From an uncultured Aquimonas sp. (GTDB lineage Bacteria > Pseudomonadota > Gammaproteobacteria > Xanthomonadales > Xanthomonadaceae), in assembly GCA_946481615.1 (NCBI GenBank), contig CAMLOR010000077.1:1-13696 (forward strand): a DNA stretch of 13,696 nucleotides, read 5' to 3'. The notes under the pieces were generated by a model, which saw only the letters and a program-made list of their open reading frames with translations, was not told where the DNA came from and ran no database searches. This document shows positions 7,184 to 13,696 of this stretch, piece by piece. Each line of letters starts with the position of its first letter. The first letter of the stretch is position 1. The translations under genes and the position numbers were made by a program.

Positions 7184-8167
7184 CTACTCCCCGACCAGCT
7201 CGCGCAATTGCCGCTCGCGCTCCACCGTGGCCCAGTGCCTCCACGCCACCGCGGACACCGCCGGCCAACGCACCGCACCGAACGTCACCCAGGCATCGCG
7301 ATACTTGATCCAGGCGCGCTCGGCATCGCGGATGCCCTCGGGCGTGGTGGTGCCGAGCGGGCCGAACATGACGCCGGGCTCCTCGAACTTCGCGGCGGCA
7401 CGGGCCCTGCCATAGGCCTCGTTGAGGCGACGGTCGGCCTCGGCGAACTGCGCCTCGTCGGCCTGCGGCAGTTCTCCGCGCTCGAAGCGCTGCACGCTTT
7501 CGAGCAGCGCAATGGCGAGCGCCTCTTCCTCGGCCACGATGAAGGCCGCGCGGCCGGTGCCGCTGGCGTCCACTTCGCCCGCGATGCGCGCCTCGAAGAA
7601 CGCCTGCGCCGCGGCGTGCAGCACGTTCCAGGCCTCGCGATGTTCCGGCGGCCAGGCCGCGAGCAGCGCCTTCCAGGTTTCCTCGCGCAGCGGGCGCGCC
7701 TTCCAGGCCTCGCGTTGCGCGCAGAAGCCCATCATGTAGCCGCTGGTGATGTCGTCGCAGAAATCCAGCGGCTCCTGGTCGGTGCCGGCCTCCATCGCCG
7801 CGAGATGCTCGAGGCGGTTCTCGACTTCGGCATAGGCGCCGCCGGCATCGCAGGCGAACCGGCGCGCGAGCGCGTAGTCGCGCGGCACGCCCAGGCCGTT
7901 GGCGTAGATCGCGAGCAGCGAGGCCGAACCGCCGAACATCGTCATCTCGGCCTCGCCGACGGCACGTTCGGCCCAGGCGCAGCGGCGGGCCGCCTCGTAC
8001 TGCTTCTCGCCGATCAGCGAGTCGGAATCGCAGTCCTTGTCGGGTTGGGTCTGCGACTCGGCCGGCAATTCGATCTGCACGGCCTCGGCGCAGCCGGGCA
8101 CGTCTTCGGACTGCGCCAGCACGAGCGGCGCGGACAAGGACAGGACGAACGCGAACAGGATCTTCAT
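7184..8167 (-). CDS. LprI/DUF1311-domain periplasmic protein with SEL1-like N-terminal region
   Basis: A 327-residue exported protein. A signal peptide occupies residues 1-18 (MKILFAF..., cleavage after LVLA). Residues 45-110 resemble a SEL1/tetratricopeptide helix pair (AARRCAWAERAVGEAEMTMF, ASLLAIYANGLGVPRDYALA) with conserved small residues. The C-terminal 75 residues match the DUF1311 / LprI N-terminal domain: LNEAYGRARAAAKF, then AERAWIKYRDAWVTFG with Trp286. Known members include lysozyme inhibitors such as mycobacterial LprI, but most family members have no proven activity, so inhibitor function is only a possibility. Its ATG (8167-8165) overlaps the kinase stop as ATGA, a sign of translational coupling. 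The next gene begins four bases after its TAG. Cysteines occur in several places, compatible with the periplasm. Confidence 0.85.
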   Translation of the reverse strand: MKILFAFVLSLSAPLVLAQSEDVPGCAEAVQIELPAESQTQPDKDCDSDSLIGEKQYEAARRCAWAERAVGEAEMTMFGGSASLLAIYANGLGVPRDYALARRFACDAGGAYAEVENRLEHLAAMEAGTDQEPLDFCDDITSGYMMGFCAQREAWKARPLREETWKALLAAWPPEHREAWNVLHAAAQAFFEARIAGEVDASGTGRAAFIVAEEEALAIALLESVQRFERGELPQADEAQFAEADRRLNEAYGRARAAAKFEEPGVMFGPLGTTTPEGIRDAERAWIKYRDAWVTFGAVRWPAVSAVAWRHWATVERERQLRELVGE

Positions 8168-11100
8168 GCCGGCAGTGTAGTCCGCGTCAACACGCGCGCC
8201 ATCACCGACTTCAGCGCCAGCGGCTTGAGCGGCTTGTAGAGCACGTGGCAACCCGCGGCCTCGACGTCGGCGCGGATCGCGGGATCGTGGTCGGCGGTGA
8301 TGACGACGCAGGGCAGCGCCTGCACCGCGGCGCCGAGCTGTTCGCGCAGACCGAGTCCGGTGAGGCCGCCGTCGAGGTGGTAGTCGAGCAGCAACAGTTC
8401 GGGTGTCGACGCGGCCAGCAGCGCGCGCGCCTCGTCGAGCGAACGCGCCGGCAGCACTTCGCAGTGCCAGCCTTCGAGCAGCGAGCGCATGGCCTTGAGC
8501 ACGGCGGCATCGTTGTCGACCACCAGCACGCGGCTGCGCGGCGCGCTGGGCATCGCGGCGGCCGGCTCGGGCGCACGCGGCGCGACCGGCGCCGCACGCG
8601 GCACGTCGATGGCGAACACGGTGCCCTTGCCCGGCTGCGAGCGCAGCGTGAGCGCATGGCCGAGCAGGCGCGCGATGCGTTCGGCGATGGCAAGCCCGAG
8701 TCCCAGCCCCTGCCCGCCGCGATCGAGGCGGCGGAACTCCTCGAAGATCACCTGGCGATCCTGCTCGGCGATGCCCATGCCGGTGTCCCAGACTTCGATG
8801 CGCAGGCGATCGCCGTGGCGCCGGCAACCGAGCAGCACGCGCCCCTGCCCGGTGTAGCGCACGGCGTTGGCGAGGAAATTCTGCAGCACGCGGCGCAGCA
8901 GCTGCGGATCGCTGCGCACCCAGGCCGCGCACGGCACGCGCCGCAGTTCCAGGCCCTTTTCGCGCGCCAGCACGCCGAATTCGGCCGTGAGGTGCTGCAA
9001 CAGATCGTCGAGCCGGAAGGCCTGCACCTGCGGCGCCATGCCGCCGGCGTCGAGGCGCGAGATATCGAGCAGCCCGGCCAGCAAACCTTCCGCCGAACCG
9101 AGTGCGCCGTCGATATTGTCGACCGCCTCGCGCTGCGGCGTGCGCTCCAGTTGCTGCGCCAGCGCATGCGTGAACAGGCGCGCGGCATTGAGCGGTTGCG
9201 CCAGATCGTGGCTGACGGCCGCCAGGAAGCGCGTCTTGGCGCGGCTGGCATGCTCGGCCGCGTGCGTGGCCTCGGCGAGTGCCGAGGTGCGGTCGACGAC
9301 GCGCTGCTCCAGCGTTTCGTTCGAGCGGATCAGGTCGCGCTCGGCACGGCGGAACGCGGTGACATCGGTGAAGGTCGCGACGAAACCGCCGCCCGGCATC
9401 GGATTGCCACGGATCTCCACGACGGTGCCGTCCGGAAAGATGCGCTCCGAAAGATGCGCCGTGCCCGCACGCATGTGCGCGAGCCGCCGCTGCACTGCAT
9501 CCTCGATGCCCCTTCCCCCGCTCGCGGGGGAAGGCCGGGATGGGGGCGCTCCGGCAAACCCCCGCCCTATCGCCCAGCGCGCCAATTCTTCGACCGGCAC
9601 ACCCACCTGCAACAACGCTTCGGGAAACCCGAACAACTCCGCATAGCGCCGATTCCACGCCACCAGGCGCAGATCGCGATCCACGACGCTGATGCCCTGG
9701 CTCATGTTCTCGAGCGCCGCTTCCAGCAGCCGCTGGTTGAAGCGCAGCGCCTGCGAGGCTTCGCCGACCAGCGTCGCGACGGTTTCCAGTTGCGGGCCGG
9801 ATTCGCGCCGCGCGGTGTCGAGCAGCAGGCGCGCCGACGCCGCGCCGAGGATGGCGGCGAGTTCGCGTTCGACCTGCGCCTCGAGCGCCGGGCCATGATC
9901 CTGCGCCGCGAACAGATCGCGCGCGCGCGATTCGGCGAGGAAGCGGCGCGCCAGTTCGCGCAGCGCGGCCGGCTCGATGCCGCCGCTGCGGCGCGCATTC
10001 GGCTCGTGCGTGCGGCGCCAGGCCAGCAACAGCGTCACCAGGGTTCCGGCCGCGAGGCTCGACAGGACGGCGCGCAGCAACCGGCTCCAGCCCACCAGCC
10101 CGAACAGCGCATCGGGCGCCAGCCACGCGATATCGAACGGCCCTTCGAGGAGCCAGCGCGGATCGTCCCACCACAGCGGCGCCAGGCTCGGCAGCAGCAA
10201 GGCCCAGATCCACACCGCGACCGCGGCCCCGAGCCCCGCCAGCACCGCGCGCGGCGGCGTCTGCGGACGCCAGAGCGCGAAGGCGAGCGCCGGCGCCAGC
10301 GTGGCGAGTGCGGAGAACGACACCGCGCCGATGTCGGCCAAGGCCTCGCTGCCGGCGATCGCGCGGCTGTACGCCCACGCCAGCAGCACCACGGCGAGGA
10401 TGCCGATGCGCCGCTGCAACAGCACTTCGCGCTGGCGATTCGGCCCGCCCGGCTGCGCCCAGGCGCCGCGCACGCGCAGCGGCGCCAGCCAGTGGTTGGC
10501 GATCATCACGCTGAGCGAGAGCGTGGCGAGGATCACCATGCCGGTGGCCGCGCTCAGGCCGCCGAGGAAGGCGAGCAGCGCGAGCCCGCCCTGTCCCTGC
10601 GCCAGCGGCAGCGCGAGCACGTAAAGATCGGACGGCACGCCGAGCGGCGCCAGATGCGCCTGTCCCGCGCGCGCCAGCGGCAGGATCGGCAGCGCGATCA
10701 GCACCATGTAGAGCGGGAACAGCCAGCGCGCGGTGCGCAGGTGGCGCTCGTCGCGGCATTCGACGACGCCGACGTGGAACTGGTGCGGCAAGGTCACCAT
10801 CGCCAGCACGCCGAGCGCGATCAGCGCGGGGAAGCCGTCGGTGCCGTTCGGTTGCGGCACGATCGGCGGCGCGCCGGCGTAGGGCCCGAACAGCACGAAG
10901 GCGCCGAGCGCCAGCATCGCGCCGAGCTTGAGCAGCGACTCCACCGCCATCGCCAGCACGAGGCCGCGATTGTGCTCGGCGGCGGAAGCGCGCCGCGTGC
11001 CGAACAGCATCGCGAACAGCGCCATCGCGAGCGCGACGTAGAGCGCGCTGTCCTCCCACGGCGCGGTGGCAGGTTCCGTGCCGCGCGTGAGCAGGCCGTA

Positions 11101-11520
11101 GCTCATCGCCACGGCCTTGAGCTGCAGCGCCAGATACGGGATCAATCCGAGCAGCGCCACCAGCGTGATGGCGGCGGCGAGCCACGAGTTCTTCGACAGG
11201 CGCGTCGCGATCAGATCCGCGATCGAGCTGCTGTTGTGTTCGCGCGCCACGCGCACCAGGCGCACCAGCAAGCCGAGGCCGAACGCATAGAGCAGGATGG
11301 TGCCGACGAAGGTGGGCGGCAGCGGCCAGCCCGAACGCGCGGCCTGCGTGACGGTGCCGTAGAACGTCCACGAGGTGCAGTAGACCGCGAGCGAGAGCGA
11401 ATAGACGACGCCCCAGCGCCGCGCGAAAAGCTGCGGATAGCGTTCGCCCCAGACGGCGGCGCCGAAGAGCAGACCGAGCCAGAGCAGGCCGGCGAGGATG
11501 ACGAGCGGAGCGCTAAGCAT
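8164..11520 (-). CDS. Hybrid sensor histidine kinase with SLC5-type transporter-like sensor (NahK/ErcS class)
   Basis: A 1118-residue inner-membrane sensor. Residues 1-490 contain about a dozen hydrophobic segments in the pattern of sodium/solute symporters (CTSWTFYGTVTQAARSGW, SSSIADLIATRLSKNSWLAA, ALSVMIANHWLAPL-like helices), as in CbrA-type kinases. About 495-570 is a STAC-like linker helix bundle. PAS is about 590-725 (NMSQGISVVD from Asn605). A dimerisation/phosphoacceptor helix follows, with His771 in AVSHDLAQPLNAARLF, the form typical of NahK/ErcS kinases. The ATPase has N-box Asn881/Asn885, DTGMGI from Asp912, and GQGLGLGLAI. A C-terminal receiver (about 993-1110) has phosphoacceptor Asp1046 in LLLLDYHLDGG. 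A dispersed palindrome adds about 14 residues in the PAS domain (658-671). It starts 15 bases after the depolymerase stop, so it has no room for its own promoter. No partner output regulator is in the window. The ligand is unknown. Confidence 0.92.
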   Translation of the reverse strand: MLSAPLVILAGLLWLGLLFGAAVWGERYPQLFARRWGVVYSLSLAVYCTSWTFYGTVTQAARSGWPLPPTFVGTILLYAFGLGLLVRLVRVAREHNSSSIADLIATRLSKNSWLAAAITLVALLGLIPYLALQLKAVAMSYGLLTRGTEPATAPWEDSALYVALAMALFAMLFGTRRASAAEHNRGLVLAMAVESLLKLGAMLALGAFVLFGPYAGAPPIVPQPNGTDGFPALIALGVLAMVTLPHQFHVGVVECRDERHLRTARWLFPLYMVLIALPILPLARAGQAHLAPLGVPSDLYVLALPLAQGQGGLALLAFLGGLSAATGMVILATLSLSVMIANHWLAPLRVRGAWAQPGGPNRQREVLLQRRIGILAVVLLAWAYSRAIAGSEALADIGAVSFSALATLAPALAFALWRPQTPPRAVLAGLGAAVAVWIWALLLPSLAPLWWDDPRWLLEGPFDIAWLAPDALFGLVGWSRLLRAVLSSLAAGTLVTLLLAWRRTHEPNARRSGGIEPAALRELARRFLAESRARDLFAAQDHGPALEAQVERELAAILGAASARLLLDTARRESGPQLETVATLVGEASQALRFNQRLLEAALENMSQGISVVDRDLRLVAWNRRYAELFGFPEALLQVGVPVEELARWAIGRGFAGAPPSRPSPASGGRGIEDAVQRRLAHMRAGTAHLSERIFPDGTVVEIRGNPMPGGGFVATFTDVTAFRRAERDLIRSNETLEQRVVDRTSALAEATHAAEHASRAKTRFLAAVSHDLAQPLNAARLFTHALAQQLERTPQREAVDNIDGALGSAEGLLAGLLDISRLDAGGMAPQVQAFRLDDLLQHLTAEFGVLAREKGLELRRVPCAAWVRSDPQLLRRVLQNFLANAVRYTGQGRVLLGCRRHGDRLRIEVWDTGMGIAEQDRQVIFEEFRRLDRGGQGLGLGLAIAERIARLLGHALTLRSQPGKGTVFAIDVPRAAPVAPRAPEPAAAMPSAPRSRVLVVDNDAAVLKAMRSLLEGWHCEVLPARSLDEARALLAASTPELLLLDYHLDGGLTGLGLREQLGAAVQALPCVVITADHDPAIRADVEAAGCHVLYKPLKPLALKSVMARVLTRTTLPA
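9508..9548. repeat. Dispersed palindromic element inside the kinase gene
   Basis: A perfect 10-bp inverted repeat, CCTTCCCCCG (9511-9520) and CGGGGGAAGG (9525-9534), encloses loop CTCG and is followed by CCGGGATGGGGGC. This is the familiar GC-rich stem-loop scattered through Lysobacterales genomes (from memory), normally between genes. Here it is read in frame on the minus strand as part of APPSRPSPASGGRGIE; SPASGRG-like peptides are the usual translation product of this element. The limits are approximate. Confidence 0.75.
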
Positions 11521-11535
11521 GGCGTCGCGCCCGCC

Positions 11536-12555
11536 CTACCTCAACGCCACCCCCAGCGCCGCAGCCACGTTCGCCACCCACGCCAGCTGCGCACCTTCGC
11601 GCGTGTCGTAGTCCGGCCCCGTGTAGCCCCACCAGTCCCAGCATGCCTTCGGATTCAGCGGCAGATAACTCGATCGCGTTTGAGGATACAGCACGGCCAA
11701 TCCGTACACGTCGGCCCAGCGGTTGAAGCCCGCGTCGCGCGCGAAGGTTTCGCCGACCGACGCGGCATCCTGTTCGCAGCCATGGAACACGATCAGCAGG
11801 CCGCAGGCCTCGCCCGCGGCGCAGCGCGGCGGTAGGTACAGGTAGCCCGCATCGCCGAGCGAAGGATCCTTGCCCTGCGCCGCGAACGGCGCCTGATCGA
11901 AGCGCTCCAGTTGCCCCGCGGCCGCGGCCGGCGGCGTGCCCTCGGGCGGGCCGAACATCGCGGCGAGCATCGTCGCCGCGAAATCGCGTCCGCAGTTGCC
12001 GAGATACGGTGGCGCCGCGACAGCGCAATCGGCGCCCGCGTTCGCCGTGGGAAAGACATGCGCGAACGGCGCGTCGCCGGAATATTCGACCTGCAGGCTC
12101 GCCTCCTGTGCGAGCGCGTCGTACACGCCGCGCGCGGCCTCGACCACGGAGGCCGCCACCACGGTGTCCTGCGTCCCGCGCGCGACGAACACGCGATCGC
12201 CCGCCAGGCCCGCGAGCGGCGCCAACTGCCGGCCCGCGCGTTCGCGCACCGTGGCCGCCAGCGCAGTGGCATCGGGTGTGCCTTTCATGCAGGTGGCAAG
12301 CGCGGTGTCCAGCTTGCCCTGCGCGCAGTGGTACGGCGGACCGGCGAGCAATGCCGCGCCAATGAGTCGATCCGAGTACGCAAGGTGAACCTGCTGCGCC
12401 ATCGCCGCACCGCTGGAGAAACCGGCGACGGCGACGCGCGCCGGATCGAGCGCGAGCTTCGGCAGCGGCGCCGCGGGCTCGTGGCCGCAGCCGGCCAGCA
12501 GGAGCGCAAAAAAAGCGGGCCGCCAGAGGCGGCCCGTCGGGGTCGAGCGATTCAT
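11536..12555 (-). CDS. Polyhydroxyalkanoate-depolymerase-like esterase lipoprotein
   Basis: A 339-residue alpha/beta hydrolase of the PHB depolymerase family (type 2 catalytic domain, short-chain type). Residues 1-23 are a lipoprotein signal: basic n-region, FFALLLAGC with the lipobox Cys23, then Gly24. The protein should therefore be anchored in an envelope membrane. The nucleophile is Ser47 in the lipase box GFSSG (45-49), followed by AAMAQQVHLAYSDR. The acid is probably Asp in ARGTQDTVV and the base is His in PFAHVFPT, as in the family. The C-terminal region (LLIVFHGCEQ, then ACWDWWGYTGPDYDTREGAQ) is also family-typical. The substrate could be a polyester, oligomer or another ester such as feruloyl; the sequence does not tell. 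The ATG is five bases after the receptor stop with no clear Shine-Dalgarno, so reinitiation is likely. Codons 8-16 form a complete intrinsic terminator. Confidence 0.88.
   Translation of the reverse strand: MNRSTPTGRLWRPAFFALLLAGCGHEPAAPLPKLALDPARVAVAGFSSGAAMAQQVHLAYSDRLIGAALLAGPPYHCAQGKLDTALATCMKGTPDATALAATVRERAGRQLAPLAGLAGDRVFVARGTQDTVVAASVVEAARGVYDALAQEASLQVEYSGDAPFAHVFPTANAGADCAVAAPPYLGNCGRDFAATMLAAMFGPPEGTPPAAAAGQLERFDQAPFAAQGKDPSLGDAGYLYLPPRCAAGEACGLLIVFHGCEQDAASVGETFARDAGFNRWADVYGLAVLYPQTRSSYLPLNPKACWDWWGYTGPDYDTREGAQLAWVANVAAALGVALR
12508..12536 (-). terminator. Intrinsic terminator embedded in the depolymerase signal-peptide codons
   Basis: Read leftward, a perfect 9-bp stem CGGGCCGCC/GGCGGCCCG (12528-12536 with 12516-12524) with loop TCT is followed by C and seven consecutive T (12514-12508). 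It begins 24 bases after the receptor stop codon, the normal place for that gene's terminator. It also lies entirely within the open frame of the next gene, whose ATG is at 12555. Stem, loop and U-run spell GRLWRPAFF of its signal peptide. Confidence 0.85.
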
Positions 12556-12560
12556 TGCGC

Positions 12561-13696
12561 TCAGAAATCGTAGCGGGCGGTGAGGCTGTAGGTGCGCGGC
12601 GCACCGTAGAAACCGGTGAGCACGCCCAGCGAACCGATGTTGTAGCCCGTCGTGCGGTATTCCTTGTCGATCAGGTTCTGGCCTTCCAGAGCGAAGCTCC
12701 AGGGGCCGTCCATGTCCCAGAGGAAACCGGCCGACAGCAGTCCGTAGCCGTCCTGGCGGATCGCTTCCGACAGATCGGTGGTGGGATACACACTGCCCTG
12801 ATAGGTATAGGTTACGCGGCTGGTGAGCGATCCGCCCGCGAAGCCCGTCACGTGTACGCCACTGATCGCGCCCGAGAACTCCGGCGCATTGGTGAATTTC
12901 TGGTTTTCCGACACGTCCACCACCGAGCAGGTGCGCGGCACGGTGGTGGTGCACACCTCGGTCAGGAACTCGTCGTACTCCGAATCGAGCCAGGCCACGT
13001 TGCCCTGCAGGCTGAAGCTGTCGCTGAACTGGATCGCGTACTCGGCCTCGATGCCCTGCACGGTGCCCGCGCCGGCGTTGGTGAAGTCGCCGAAGAAGGC
13101 ATCGTTCACGTTGTCGCCGTCGCTGTCGTAGGAGGTGAACACCGACAGCTGGATGTCCTTGTAGTCGTTGTAGAAGTAGGCCAGGTTCAGGAAGACGGTG
13201 TCGTCCATGAAGCTGTTCTTGGCGCCGACTTCGAACGAGGTCACCTTCTCGTCGTCGAACGGCAGGCGCGAGCGCGGGAACTGCGTGGCCTGCGCGCGGA
13301 TGTTGAAGCCGCCCGACTTGAAGCCCTGCGAAACCAGGCCGTAGAACAGCGTGTTGTCGTCCCAGCGGTAGTCCACCGAGATCTTCGGCGAGACGTTGGT
13401 GAAGGTCTTCGCATCCTCGAAATCGGCCGCGATCGGCGTGAGATTGGCTGCGGTGCAGGCCAGCGCCAGCGTGGTGTAGCTGGCGTCGCGGTAGCAGCGG
13501 TTGAGCACGTCCGCGGATTTCTCTTCGTCCGTCCAGCGCAGGCCGGCGGTGATGGACCACTGGTCGTTGAAGTCGTAGGTGCCCTCGCCGTAGATCGCGA
13601 TGCTGTCGGTCTCGACCACGCCCTGGGTGTCGCCGAAGCTCAGGTTGAAGAAGTTGTTGAGCACCTGGCCGCCGGCCTCGCCGTCGAACCAGTACA
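12561..13696 (-). CDS. TonB-dependent outer-membrane receptor (5' end outside window)
   Basis: The C-terminal 377 residues of a beta-barrel receptor that imports ligands with TonB/ExbBD energy. The barrel shows alternating strands and the family's characteristic segments: YGEGTYDFNDQWSITAGLRW, SPKISVDYRWDDNTLFYGLV, SQGFKSGGFNIRA, FEVGAKNSFMDDTVFLNLAY and ALEGQNLIDKEYRTTGY. It ends in YSLTARYDF with the terminal Phe recognised by the BAM assembly machinery. The plug domain, TonB box and signal peptide lie beyond the right edge. Surface loops contain two short Cys pairs and a DSDGDNVND stretch (complement of 13101-13127) that looks like a calcium-binding loop. The style resembles receptors for siderophores or organic ligands in Sphingomonas and Xanthomonads; the ligand cannot be deduced. 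The stop is followed by a strong terminator, and the next gene starts only five bases on. Confidence 0.93.
   Translation of the reverse strand, partial: YWFDGEAGGQVLNNFFNLSFGDTQGVVETDSIAIYGEGTYDFNDQWSITAGLRWTDEEKSADVLNRCYRDASYTTLALACTAANLTPIAADFEDAKTFTNVSPKISVDYRWDDNTLFYGLVSQGFKSGGFNIRAQATQFPRSRLPFDDEKVTSFEVGAKNSFMDDTVFLNLAYFYNDYKDIQLSVFTSYDSDGDNVNDAFFGDFTNAGAGTVQGIEAEYAIQFSDSFSLQGNVAWLDSEYDEFLTEVCTTTVPRTCSVVDVSENQKFTNAPEFSGAISGVHVTGFAGGSLTSRVTYTYQGSVYPTTDLSEAIRQDGYGLLSAGFLWDMDGPWSFALEGQNLIDKEYRTTGYNIGSLGVLTGFYGAPRTYSLTARYDF

Noticed and set aside
7184..11371. A single 1395-residue protein on the minus strand
   Set aside because: Only the last 327 codons, from the ATG at 8167 with its signal peptide, look like protein. 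The rest is out of frame with the kinase that clearly occupies the region.
8245..11835. A 1196-codon plus-strand open frame
   Set aside because: It is the complement of the kinase gene. Its product is a repetitive Arg/Gln/Glu/His-rich chain, the usual artefact opposite a high-GC membrane protein gene, and it runs through the stops of two real genes.
11536..13560. A 674-residue fusion ending in the depolymerase
   Set aside because: The part before 12555 is out of frame with the TonB receptor and lacks protein-like composition. The depolymerase has its own ATG and a complete lipoprotein signal.

Overview
The window reads as chromosomal DNA of a high-GC Gram-negative bacterium, most likely a gammaproteobacterium of the Lysobacterales (Xanthomonadales). 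The signs are: a TonB-dependent outer-membrane receptor, lipoprotein and Sec signal peptides, an rlmC gene closely matching the E. coli protein, a NahK/ErcS-type hybrid kinase, a secreted protein ending in FADSFE, and two GC-rich palindromes of the dispersed type I associate with that order. Placement is inference; no rRNA or marker gene is present to settle it. No tRNA, rRNA, CRISPR array, integrase or insertion sequence was seen.

Left part (1-3519). A molybdopterin oxidoreductase of the 4Fe-4S class runs leftward off the window edge. Diverging from it is a secreted beta-helix protein with a choice-of-anchor Q region. This converges, across a strong bidirectional hairpin, on a small DUF2383/PA2169-type four-helix-bundle protein that carries an Ala/Lys/Pro linker like a histone H1 tail.

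Middle part (3520-6257). A 354-base noncoding divergent region holds several inverted repeats. It is followed by a two-gene rightward unit: a BaiN/TIGR03862-type flavoprotein and rlmC (23S rRNA uracil C5-methyltransferase), joined by a GTGA stop/start overlap.

Right part (6274-13696). Five genes are packed leftward with almost no spacing: a TonB-dependent receptor (5' end outside the window), a polyhydroxyalkanoate-depolymerase-like lipoprotein, a 1118-residue hybrid histidine kinase whose sensor is a sodium/solute-symporter-like membrane domain, an LprI/DUF1311 protein with a SEL1-like N-terminal part, and an unrecognised secreted protein. The layout suggests one unit for outer-membrane uptake, periplasmic hydrolysis, and sensing of a solute or polymer, although no substrate is shown by the sequence.

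Three points deserve attention. A textbook intrinsic terminator (9-bp GC stem, U7) behind the receptor gene lies wholly inside the signal-peptide codons of the next gene, so the same bases seem to end one gene and encode Phe-Phe of another. Two different dispersed palindromes sit in frame inside conserved genes (rlmC and the kinase) and are translated as extra loops. Finally, the receptor/depolymerase/transporter-sensor cluster looks like a candidate self-contained sensing and scavenging locus.
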